A stretch of DNA of 64,000 nt from Thermus parvatiensis. Lineage in GTDB: Bacteria > Deinococcota > Deinococci > Deinococcales > Thermaceae. The stretch lies in contig NZ_CP014142.1 in NCBI RefSeq assembly GCF_001535545.1, positions 68,169 through 132,168 of the forward strand, written 5' to 3'. The notes beneath the pieces were generated by a model, which was not told the DNA's origin, made no database searches, and was given only the letters and a program-made list of their open reading frames with translations. The first letter of the stretch is position 1. Each line of letters begins with the position of its first letter. The translations under genes were made by a program, and so were the position numbers. Of this stretch, positions 56,380 through 64,000 are shown piece after piece.

Positions 56380-57566
56380 GTGGACCAGGATACCTTGCGG
56401 ATCTTGCTGAGGGAAGCGGTGCGGGAGACAGTAGCCGAGGTTCTGCAGACGGTTCTGGAGCTGGACCGGACGGCCTTCTTGCAGGTGCACGGGGGGCGCA
56501 GGAACGGCTACTACCCCCGCAAGCTGGAGACCACCTTCGGCCAGGTGGACCTGAAGGTCCCTAGGGATCGGGAATCTCGGTATTACCCGGCTTTCCTTAA
56601 GCCCTACGCCCGCCGCCTGGTGGACGTGGGGGAAGTGGCGGTAGCCCTTTACGCCGCCGGGGTCAGTCAGCGCAAGGCGGCCGAGATATTGAGCCTGCTC
56701 TTAGGCCACCGCTACTCCCACGAGACCCTAAGCGCTCTGACCGACCAAGTCCTGGAGGCGGCAGGAGCCTTCCGCACCCGGCTTTTGCCCGAGGAGATGG
56801 CCTTCGTCTACCTGGACGGGCTTTCCCTAAAGGTCTTCAGGGAAGGAGAAGGGATCGTGCGGGAAAGCGTGTATGTGGCCCTGGGCATCGCCCCTGATGG
56901 GGAGAGGCGGGTCCTGGGGTTTTGGCTGTTGCCCACGGAGAGCGCCCTGGGATGGGAGGGGGTCCTGGGGGAGCTTTGGCAGCGGGGCCTGCGGCGGGTA
57001 TTGCTCTTCATCACCGACGGGCTGCCCGGGCTTCCTGAAGCGATCCGCAGGGTCTACCCTCAGGCGGAATGGCAGCGGTGCGTGGTGCACGGGGTGCGGT
57101 GGAGCCTGTCCCAGGTGCGGGCGCGGGACCGGGGCCTGCTGGCGGAGGACCTGAGGCGGGTGTACGGGGCGGAGAGCCGGGAAGAAGCTCTTGGGGCCTT
57201 GGAGGAGGTGAAGGCCGCCTGGGGTTCGCGGTACCCGGGGGTGGTGGGGCTTTGGGTACAGGATTCGGGGGCCTTCCTGCGGTTCTACGGGTACCCCAAG
57301 GTGCTTTGGCCGTACCTGCGGAGCACCAACCTGATGGAGCGGTTTATCCGGGAGCTACGGCGGGGGACGAAGGTGCGGGACCACAAGTTTCCTAAGGAAG
57401 AGGCGGTGTACAAGCTTCTTTACCTGGAGTCGGAGAGGCAGGCTGCTTCGCGAAGCGAACATCTTGCAGGGAGGTGGGCAGAACGGAAACTAAAGGGGTT
57501 CTCGGAGGTGAAGGAGGTGCTGGAGAAGATGCTTCAGGAGCGGTATGCCCCCGTACACAGACTCTT
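56380..57566 (+). CDS. IS256-family (mutator) transposase
   Basis: From GTG at 56380 behind AGGAGG: VDQDTLRILLREAVRETVAEVLQ, GRRNGYYPRKLETTFGQVDLKVPRDRES, VYLDGLSLKV, FITDGLPGLPEAIRRVYPQAEWQRCVVHGVR and a final Glu region in STNLMERFIRELRRGTKVRDHKFP. This is the IS256 DDE layout at normal size (~400 residues). The last codons now run into the IS4-type element. Confidence 0.88.
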
Positions 57567-57574
57567 ACACATAA

Positions 57575-58888
57575 CAGGGCTTTACCCAAAACTCCTTCCT
57601 CGCCCTCCCTTAGCCTGCTTCAAGAGTTCTTGGGTGACTTCATAGTTGAGCAGGCGAACCAGGCCCCTCAGGAGCAGGTACGGACCATCCCTCTCGCTGG
57701 GCAGCCCCAGCTTGCCCCCGAGCTGCAAAAGAAACCCCTTGAACGGATCCCCCAACCGCTCAACTTCCCAAAGGAACACCGCCAGCCCCAGCAAAACCGC
57801 CACCACCTTCCGGATCCGGGCAAGCCCCCGCACCTGGAAGGTCTCAAGCCCCAGCCCCGTCTTCAAAAGCCGGAAGAACCGCTCCACCTCCCACCGCCTG
57901 CGGTACGCCTCCACCACCCGCGCCGCCTCCTCCCTCCCCCTCACCGGCAAGCTGGTCAGTAGCCACCACTCCCCACGCCGCCCCAGGGCTGGCACCCGGC
58001 AGACCACCAGGTGGAGCCGCCTCCCCTCCACCTCCACCTCCCTCCATCCGAAGTGGAGCCGCACCCGCTGGTACCTGCCCCCTACCCTCAGCTCCACCTC
58101 CTCCCCACAGGGAAGGGCCAGGGAAGAAGCCACCTTCGCCAGAGAACCCCCCTCCCCAAGCTTCCGGTCCCGGTAGACCCGCACCACGAACTCCTCCCCC
58201 AGGGCCAGCACCTGCCCAAACACCTTCCGGTCGTCAAACCCCCGGTCCGCCACATACACCAGCCTCCTGCCCACGCCCCCCAATCGCTCCCGGGCCGCCT
58301 CAATGGCTCCCTCCACCTCCTTGGGCAGGCTGGCAAACCCCCTCTCCCCGTAGGCCACCAGGTGGGCGTACCCCAGGGCCAGCCGCCCCGCGGGGTCCAA
58401 CCCCAGGGCGGTGAGGAGCTCGTACCCGGGCCGCCTATCCTTCCCCACCCGGGCTATCCCCTCCAGGGCCCGGGCATAGGGCTTGGCCACCGGGCTCAGG
58501 TCCAGGAGGACCAGAACCTCCTCACCCTCCAGGGCAGTCGCGCTCTCCTGATAGACCCGGTCAAGGAGGGCTTCTGCCTCCACCCGTGGGTTGGACAGGA
58601 AGCGGTAAAGGGCTTTGGCCTGGTGGAAGCGGTTCTGGAGGGGAGAAGGGAGCGAGGCCACCATCTCGCTCACCCGGGCTGAGCCTGCGGCCAAGGCGCC
58701 CCGCACCACCTCTTCAAACCGTCGGTGGAGGCGCTTATCGGGGGAAAACGCTCGCAAAACGGCCCGTGAACTCCTGGAGCCTGGCCTCGGCCACCTTGAG
58801 CATGTCCATGGATCACCCCCGGTACCAGATACGGGCTGCGCCCGCAAGGGGAGATTTACCACGAAACGGAGATGTGGGTAAAGTCCTG
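57575..58888 (-). mobile_element. IS4-type insertion sequence, copy 2
   Basis: Same 1314-base element as copy 1, inverted. An 8-base target duplication ACACATAA flanks it (57567-57574 and 58889-58896), showing simple transposition into the right end of the IS256 element. Confidence 0.93.
57582..58809 (-). CDS. IS4-family transposase, copy 2 (internal +1 shift)
   Basis: Same organisation as copy 1: a short opening frame MDMLKVAEARLQEFTGRF, then a +1 change into DKRLHRRFEEVV and the DDE domain. I see two amino-acid differences from copy 1 (VAKPYARALE for VVKPYARALE, and KVASSLALP for KVAPSLALP). Identical placement of the shift in both copies speaks against a random read error. Confidence 0.87.
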
Positions 58889-58899
58889 ACACATAACTC

Positions 58900-60043
58900 C
58901 AGACTTGACCTATATGCGGCTCCTGGAGTAAAGAGGGGGCATGACCCTGCGCGAAGCCCTGTCCCAGATCCCCGACCCCCGGGCCCGCAACCGGCAGTAC
59001 CCCCTTTGGGGCCTCCTGGCCCTCATCCTGGTGGCTTTTCTTTCCCGCGTGGACTCCCTGAGGGGCGTGGAACGCTTCGCCCGCGCCAACCCCCACCTCT
59101 TGCCCCACCTGGGCCTGCGCAAGGCCCCAGGCCACACCGCCATCACCCTTCTCCTTCACCGCCTGGATCCTGAAAAGCTCCAAGCGGCCCTCCTCCAGGT
59201 CTTCCCCGAAGCCGACCTTGGGGAAGTCCTGGTGGTAGACGGGAAGCACCTGCGGGGAAGCGGCAAGGGGAAAAGCGCCCAGGTGAAGCTGGTGGAGGTC
59301 CTGGCCCTGCACCTCCATACCACCCTGGCCCAGGCCCGGGCGGAGGGGAGGGAGGACCAAGCCCTTTTGGAGCTCCTGGACCGCCTGGGGGCGGAGGGGC
59401 TCAAGGGGAAGGTGGTGGTGGGGGACGCGGGGTACCTGTACCCGGAGTTAGCGGGGAAGGTGGTGCAAAAAGGGGGGCGTACCTCTTTGTCCTGAAGGCT
59501 AACCAGGGGGAACTTTTGGAGTGGGCCTTGGAGGTGTTCAAGGGCATGGAGGAGAGGCGGCTTCCTGGCGAGACCGAGGCGGTGTGGAATCTGGTGCGGG
59601 ATGGGGAGGTGTGGACCTACCGGGTTTGGGCTTCCCCCTACCTGCCGGAAGAGGTGCGGGCCTTTCCCGGGTGCCGGCAGGTGGTGCGGATGGAGCGGGA
59701 GGTGAGGCACAAGGGGACGGGGGAGGTGCGGCGGACGGTGAGCTACGCCCTCACCAGCTTGGGGCCGGAGGTGGCGGAGGCGAGGCGGCTTGGGGAGCTT
59801 CTCCTTTACCGGTGGGAGGTAGAGAACCGGTCCTTTTGGGTACGGGACGTTCTCCTCCACGAGGATGCCTGCCAGGTGCGGGGGGTGGGGGCACAGGTCT
59901 TGGCGGCCCTCCGGGCCTTTCTGGTCTCCATGCTTCACCGCCAAGGGGTCAGGGAGAAGAAGGCGGCCTTGGAGGCCTTCTCCTTCAACCCCCTCTCCGC
60001 CCTGCGCTTCCTGAGGCTCTATGCGGTATAGCGGTCAAGTCTG
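58900..60043 (+). mobile_element. ISAs1-type insertion sequence
   Basis: Inverted ends CAGACTTGACC (58900) and GGTCAAGTCTG (to 60043) are flanked by a 10-base target duplication CACATAACTC (58890-58899 and 60044-60053). The target overlaps the one used by IS4-type copy 2. Confidence 0.88.
58941..60031 (+). CDS. ISAs1-family transposase (frameshifted)
   Basis: MTLREALSQIPDPRARNRQYPLWGLLALILVAFLS and GHTAITLLLHRLDPEKL are the N-terminal associated domain; LVVDGKHLRGSGK and VVVGDAGYLYP give two catalytic Asp. One G restored in the run 59472-59477 joins KGGAYLFVLKANQGELLEWALEVF to the second half, which has SLGPEVAEARRLGELLLYRWEVENRSFWVRDV with the final Glu. Total ~363 residues. Confidence 0.87.
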
Positions 60044-60060
60044 CACATAACTCTTGACAC

Positions 60061-60740
60061 GACCCCTGCCCATCACCATGATCGACACCGAGCTCTTCCT
60101 CCACGATGGAGGCTGGGCCTTGAAGCGCTACTTCATCGTGGCGGCCAACACCATGAACAAGCTCATCGCCATCGATACCAAGACCCGGGAGTTCGCAGCC
60201 GAGGTGGAGGCGGGGGTGAGGCCCCACCCGGGCCGGGGTTCCAACTGGGTGCACCCCACTTACGGGCCGGTTTGGGCCACGGGGAACATTGGCAGCCCCG
60301 AGGTGACGGTGGTGGGCGTGGACCCCGAGAAGCACCCCCAGTACGCCTGGAAGGTGGTGAAAAGGATCCAGCTTCCCTATGCGGGTACCCTCTTCATTAA
60401 GTCCCACCCCAATAGCCCTTGGGTGATCGTGGACTTCCCCATGAGCCCAAGCCCGGAGGCGGCGGCCAGCCTCTGCGCCATCGACAAGCGGAAGCTTGAG
60501 GTCACCAAGTGCTGGGAGGTGCCGGGGGCCCGGGAGCTCAAGGCCCGCATGGTCCACCCCGAGTTCAACAAGGGGGGCACGGAGATCTGGGTCTCCGCCT
60601 GGGGGAGCAAGGACACGCCCACCTTCATCGTGGTCTACGACGCCCTGACCCTCAAGGAAAAGGCCCGGATCACCGGGGACTGGGTGCGCACGCCCACGGG
60701 CAAGTTCAACGTCTACAACACCGCCCACGACATCTACTGA
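60061..60740 (+). pseudogene. nirS: Nitrite reductase NirS, C-terminal d1-haem domain only
   Basis: From FLHDGGWALKRYFIVAANTMNKLIAIDTKTR through VRPHPGRGSNWVHPTYGPVWATGNIGSPE and HPQYAWKVVKRI to TPTGKFNVYNTAHDIY this is the end of cytochrome cd1. The c-haem domain and the first half of the propeller are missing; the sequence begins at the border of the IS256 element. An ATG at 60078 is internal. Nitrite reduction by this enzyme is lost. Confidence 0.85.
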
Positions 60741-60821
60741 GGCCCTGGGGGCCGGGGTTCGTCCCCGGCCCCTTGACCCCGGTCATGGAAACACGCCCTC
60801 ACCCGCTTGTAGGATAACCCC

Positions 60822-61948
60822 ATGGAGCGTCCCGACTTCGCCCGCTACCCCTACCTCGTCGCCTGGGAGGTGACGAACGCCTGCCTCCTCGCCTGCCGCC
60901 ACTGCCGGGCCTCGGCCATGCCCCATCCCCTTCCCGGGGAGCTTTCCACCGAGGAGGGCTTGAGGCTCATCGAGGAGGTGGCCACCTACCGGCCCAAGCC
61001 CCTCCTCCTCCTCACCGGGGGGACCCCTTGGCCCGGGAGGACTTTTTTCTTCTGATTGAACGCGCCCGGGCCCTGGGCCTAAAAGTGGGCCTCACCCCGG
61101 CGGCCACGCCCCTCCTCACCCGGGAGATGGTCTTCCGCCTGAAGGAGGCGGGGGTGACCCGGCTTGCCCTTTCCCTGGACGGGGCGAGTCCGGAGCGCCA
61201 CGACGCCTTCCGGGGAGAGGCGGGCACCTTCCAGAGGACCCTCGAGGCCCTCTCCTGGGCCAAGGAGGCCGGACTTCCCACCCAGGTGAACACGACCGTC
61301 ACCCGGGAGAACTGGCCGGAGATCCAGGCTCTGCCCGATCTCCTGGCGGAGAAGGGGGTGGTCCTTTGGAGCCTCTTCTTCCTGGTGCCGGTGGGCCGGG
61401 GGGCGCTTTTAAAGCAGCTTTCCGCCAAGGGGTTTGAGGAGGTCCTCCACTGGCTTTACGAGGTCTCCAAGGCGTATCCCTTCCACGTCAAGACCACGGA
61501 GGCCCACCACTTCCGCCGGGTAGTGCTGCAAAGGCGCAAGGAGGAGGGCGGGCAAGACCGGGCCCTGGCGGCGGGGGAGAGCCTCTACCGGGAGTACTTC
61601 CAAGACGGCATGGAGCACTCCCGGCTCGGGGTCACCGACGGCAACGGTTTCGTCTTCGTCTCCGCCACCGGGGACGTGGCCCCTTCGGGGTTTTTACCGG
61701 TCTACGCCGGGAACGTCCGGGAGAAGCCCCTTCTGGAGATCTACCGGAATAGCCCCCTCTTCCAGGAGCTCCGGGACAAGGACCGCCTTAAGGGGAAGTG
61801 CGGGGTGTGCGAGTACCGCTACGTCTGCGGGGGGAGCCGGGCCCGGGCCTGGGCGGAGACCGGGGACTACTTGCAAAGCGAGCCCCGGTGCGCCTACGTG
61901 CCCCCGGCCTGGCTGGAGAAGGTGGGGAAGCACGTGATCGGGAGGTGA
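60822..61948 (+). CDS. Radical SAM/SPASM protein, NirJ-like (frameshifted)
   Basis: CLLACRHCRA near residue 20 holds the CxxxCxxC cluster ligands. The frame breaks in LLLLTGG; one G restored in 61017-61022 gives TGGDPLAREDFFLLIERAR and ~375 residues. The SPASM end has KGKCGVCEYRYVCGGSRARAWAETGD. Position between nirS and a cytochrome c supports haem d1 side-chain chemistry (NirJ), though other radical SAM/SPASM enzymes look alike. TAGGAT lies six bases before the ATG. Confidence 0.82.
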
Positions 61949-61953
61949 AGGGT

Positions 61954-62385
61954 ATGCTGAGGAAGAAACTCTTGGTTGGCGCGCTTGCGGCTTTAGGCCT
62001 TTTGGGTCTGGCCTTGGCCCAGGAGGGGGCCAAGCTCTACGGCCAGTACTGCCAGGCTTGCCACCAACCCACAGGGCTTGGGGTTCCCGGCGTTTTCCCC
62101 AGCCTCAAGGGCCTAGACCAGCTGGCCAAGGAGGAAAAGGGGCGGGTCTACCTAATCCGCGTGGTCCTTTTCGGCCTCCAAGGGCCCCTAAAGGTAGGTA
62201 GCGCCACCTATAACGGCGTGATGCCGGGCTTTAGCCAGCTCTCCGATGCAGAAGTGGCCGCTCTTCTCAATTACGTTCTCTCCTCCTTCGGCAACAAGAA
62301 CCCGAAGCCGATCACGCCCGAGGAGGTCAAGAAGGTCCGGGCTAAGCCCGTGAAGCCCCAGGACGTGGCCAAGGGCCGCCCCTAG
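61954..62385 (+). CDS. Secreted c-type cytochrome
   Basis: A 143-residue class I cytochrome c with a signal peptide (KKLLVGALAALGLLGLALAQ), haem motif CQACH at ~35 and the Met ligand in GVMPGFSQL. A charged Lys/Pro tail follows. It is preceded by GGAGGTGA and probably carried electrons to the nitrite reductase whose gene is now broken. Confidence 0.9.
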   Translation: MLRKKLLVGALAALGLLGLALAQEGAKLYGQYCQACHQPTGLGVPGVFPSLKGLDQLAKEEKGRVYLIRVVLFGLQGPLKVGSATYNGVMPGFSQLSDAEVAALLNYVLSSFGNKNPKPITPEEVKKVRAKPVKPQDVAKGRP

Positions 62386-62920
62386 GCCGGGGCGTGGTCC
62401 GGGCAGGCGAGGCGGAGGTTCAAAGGCGCCAGGGGGATCTGGAGAAGGGCGCAGAAAAAGCCTTCTTCCCGCCGCAGGTGGCGGCAGGTGAGGCAGAGGC
62501 CGGTTTCCGCCACCACCTCCTGGCGCGCCAGGGCGGCGAGGAGGGCCATGAGGCCGAGGAGGAAGCCTTCGGGGTCTTCCACCTCCCGCAGGGCCTGGCT
62601 CATGGGGGCGGCGTAGCCCTTCAGGGCCCGGGCCAGGGCCTGGCCCTCCTCCGTGGGCTTAAGGCGCCAGCGCCGCTTGTCCTTCTCGTCCTTCTCCCTC
62701 TGGAGGAGTCCTTTGCGCTCCAGGGCGGCTAGGGCCTCGCTCACCGTGGCCGGGGTGAGGGCGAAGAGGGCAGCCAGGTCCACCACCCCTTGGGGCCTTT
62801 CCGCCAGGTGGAGGAGGAGGTGCGCCTGGGTGGCGGTGAGGCCCAGGCGGTGGGCTTCCCGGGTGAGGAGGGCTCTTTTCGCCTGGGCCAGGCGTTCCAG
62901 GAGGGCGAGGAGCTTCTCCC
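62382..62920 (-). CDS. MarR-family regulator, start region lost
   Basis: [43 protein letters not shown], then [46 protein letters not shown] is a complete MarR winged helix. The C-terminus [19 protein letters not shown] and ACPDHAPA carries four Cys that could bind metal or Fe-S. No start codon is clear: at ~62920 the sequence passes into antisense of msrA. Only the first few residues appear missing. Confidence 0.72.
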
Positions 62921-63248
62921 GCCGATCTCCTGCGCTACCTCTTCGCCGTGCACGACCCCACGAGCGAGGACCGACAGGGGCCCGACGTGGGGCCTCAGTA
63001 CAGCCCCGCCATCTTCTACCACATCGAAGGAGCAGAGGCGGGTGGCGGAGGCGGTGATGCGGGAACTCGCCCCCCTCTACCCGAAGCCCATCGCCACCAA
63101 ACTGCTCCCCTTCACCACCTTCTACCCCGCAGAGGCGTACCACCGGGACTACTTCGCCCGCCACCCCGAGGCCCCCTACTGCCGTCTGGTCATCGCCCCT
63201 AAGCTGGAGAAGGCCCGGAAGGCGTTCAAGTCCCTTCTCCGCCCGTAA
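62921..63248 (+). pseudogene. msrA: MsrA, C-terminal fragment (frameshifted)
   Basis: [33 protein letters not shown] and, after a one-base disturbance near 63030, [43 protein letters not shown] to RKAFKSLLRP is methionine sulfoxide reductase A. The N-terminal part with the catalytic GCFW Cys is missing. It is joined head-to-head with the MarR gene. Confidence 0.82.
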
Positions 63249-63593
63249 GACCTCCTTCCTCCAGGATGGCCAGGAGGGCCTGGGCGTTGTTGTAGCGCGT
63301 TTCCTTGGCGCCGAAGAGGAGCGTCACCGTGCCCTCTTTCCCCAGGGCCTTAAGCCGCGCCAGGGCGGGGTTTTCCTTGAGCTCTTCCCGGTAGCGGCGG
63401 ACGAACTCCGCGTACTTTCCGGGGTCGTGGGCGAACCAGCGCCTTAGGGCGTCGGAGGGGGCGAGCTCCTTGGCCCACCAATCCACCCGGGCTTTTTCCT
63501 TGGAGAGGCCGCGAGGCCAGATCCGGTCCACCAGAACCCGTAGGCCGTCCTCGGGGAAGGGGGGTCGTAGACCCGCTTGGTGCGGAAGGGCAT
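63226..63593 (-). CDS. DUF488-family protein (frameshifted)
   Basis: VLVDRIWPRGLSKEKARVDWWAKELAPSDALRRWFAHDP and TLLFGAKETRYNNAQALL are typical DUF488. The natural start MPFRTKRVYD at 63593 is in another frame; one base restored in the G-run 63559-63564 joins it through PPFPEDGLRV, giving ~122 residues. Function is unknown in the family. Its end overlaps the msrA fragment tail to tail. Confidence 0.85.
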
Positions 63594-63603
63594 GCCCACC
63601 TCC

Positions 63604-63999
63604 TCAAAGCCAGTCCGCCTCGGGTAGGACGCACTCCGGGCACTGGGCCTCCACGAAGCGAAGCCACTCCAGGACCTCTTCCTCGTCCCGTACAGGGCCC
63701 AGGTGGTAGACCTCGAGGAAAGCGTCCGTTACCAGAACACTCCCTTCGGGGATGGCGGAGAGGAGGGCGCCTTCCGGGTCCAGAAGGAGGGGGAGGGGGC
63801 TTGGCCTTGGGGCCTGGGCAAGGAGGTAGGCCTGGGCCTCGAGGGCCTTGAGCTCCGCCTCCCGCGCTGCGAGGCCTTGGGCCAGGGCCTCGCTCCTGAG
63901 GAGGACGAGGGGCATCCCCTTGAGGTCCGGGAGGTAGACCTTGCCTCCCTCCGGGGTCTTGAGGGCGTAGGGAGGGAGGGGCTTGCGCAGGCGGACCAT
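63604..63999 (-). CDS. Redoxin-like hypothetical protein
   Basis: A 131-residue protein with a peroxiredoxin/thioredoxin-like layout: LPPYALKTPEGGKVYLPDLKGMPLVLLRSEAL, LPLLLDPEGALLSAIPEGSVLVTDAFLEVYHLG. No CxxC is at the usual place; a late CPEC lies near the end. It sits 10 bases before the DUF488 gene in the same direction. Catalysis is doubtful. Confidence 0.6.
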   Translation of the reverse strand: MVRLRKPLPPYALKTPEGGKVYLPDLKGMPLVLLRSEALAQGLAAREAELKALEAQAYLLAQAPRPSPLPLLLDPEGALLSAIPEGSVLVTDAFLEVYHLGPVRDEEEVLEWLRFVEAQCPECVLPEADWL

Positions 64000-64000
64000 G

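Larger units (their letters stand above)
56312..60060 (+). mobile_element. IS256-type element carrying two nested IS insertions
   Basis: Terminal inverted repeats of 30 bases with about 25 matches lie at 56312-56341 and at the other end. The latter is broken by insertions but reads GTGTCAAGAGTTATGTGTAA on the complement from 60060. Two other elements (57575-58888 and 58900-60043) sit in its right terminus. No target duplication is visible around the outer ends; on the right the element abuts a truncated nirS. Confidence 0.72.

Overview
The window is very GC-rich (close to 70 % by eye), densely packed, and codes for proteins that I recognise as Thermus thermophilus: Argonaute TtAgo, the 431-residue GH1 beta-glycosidase, LitR/CarH, CYP175A1, Phr and a Tat-exported alkaline phosphatase. 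It also holds an iteron origin with parAB and a replication initiator. The best reading is a piece of the pTT27-type megaplasmid of a T. thermophilus strain rearranged relative to the well-known strains.

Layout. 1-1037: end of an IS110-type transposase, a two-repeat CRISPR remnant and its probable leader. 1038-7057 (minus): cobT, a TPR-like protein, cobS, a tail-anchored coiled-coil protein, cobO and cobB/cbiA. 7081-22780 (plus): cobC, a cobalamin riboswitch, a 21-codon leader ORF, a cobalt transporter and an almost uninterrupted overlapping operon for the cobalt-early corrin pathway (cbiD, C, ET, L, F, H, G, X, a DUF3209-like protein, cobA, bluB, cbiB, cobD and a cobQ-cobU fusion), with two HEPN/MNT modules inside it. 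22777-28507: alkaline phosphatase, nagA, a chimeric dehydrogenase pseudogene, ago and a DsrE-like gene. 28583-38739: a scrambled segment with a TnpB/SurE chimera, a phr gene split by an apparent 8.9 kb inversion, crtB, litR, a CRP-family gene, bgl, and broken malFG-, lacI- and iclR-type genes. 38785-45867: carotenoid genes (CYP175A1, lycopene cyclase, acyltransferase, glycosyltransferase, crtI, fni) with a Phd/VapC module. 45877-49239: IS-damaged nucleotidyltransferase and lipoprotein genes. 49377-53141: parB, parA, origin with nine iterons, repA. 53211-62385: decayed respiratory region (AioA tail, YwiC-like, haem-copper-oxidase-like, cupin, ScdA_N, Rrf2, truncated nirS, NirJ-like radical SAM, cytochrome c), split by a three-deep IS nest. 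62382-64000: MarR/MsrA junction, DUF488 and a redoxin-like gene.

How it fits together. The corrin genes can make adenosylcobalamin, and LitR uses that cofactor as its light sensor to control crtB and so the carotenoid set. The acyl- and glycosyltransferases fit the glucoside-ester carotenoids (thermozeaxanthins) of Thermus. A recurring promoter form, a -10 hexamer TANNNT (or close) exactly 6 bases before the start codon, is seen at 13 starts and suggests leaderless mRNAs.

Caution. At least 15 otherwise normal genes carry one or more single-base losses, nearly all in G/C runs of 4-7. This is more like sequencing error than biology, and such genes are listed as one CDS with the shift noted. 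The large chimeras and inversion cannot be explained by single-base error, though misassembly remains possible.
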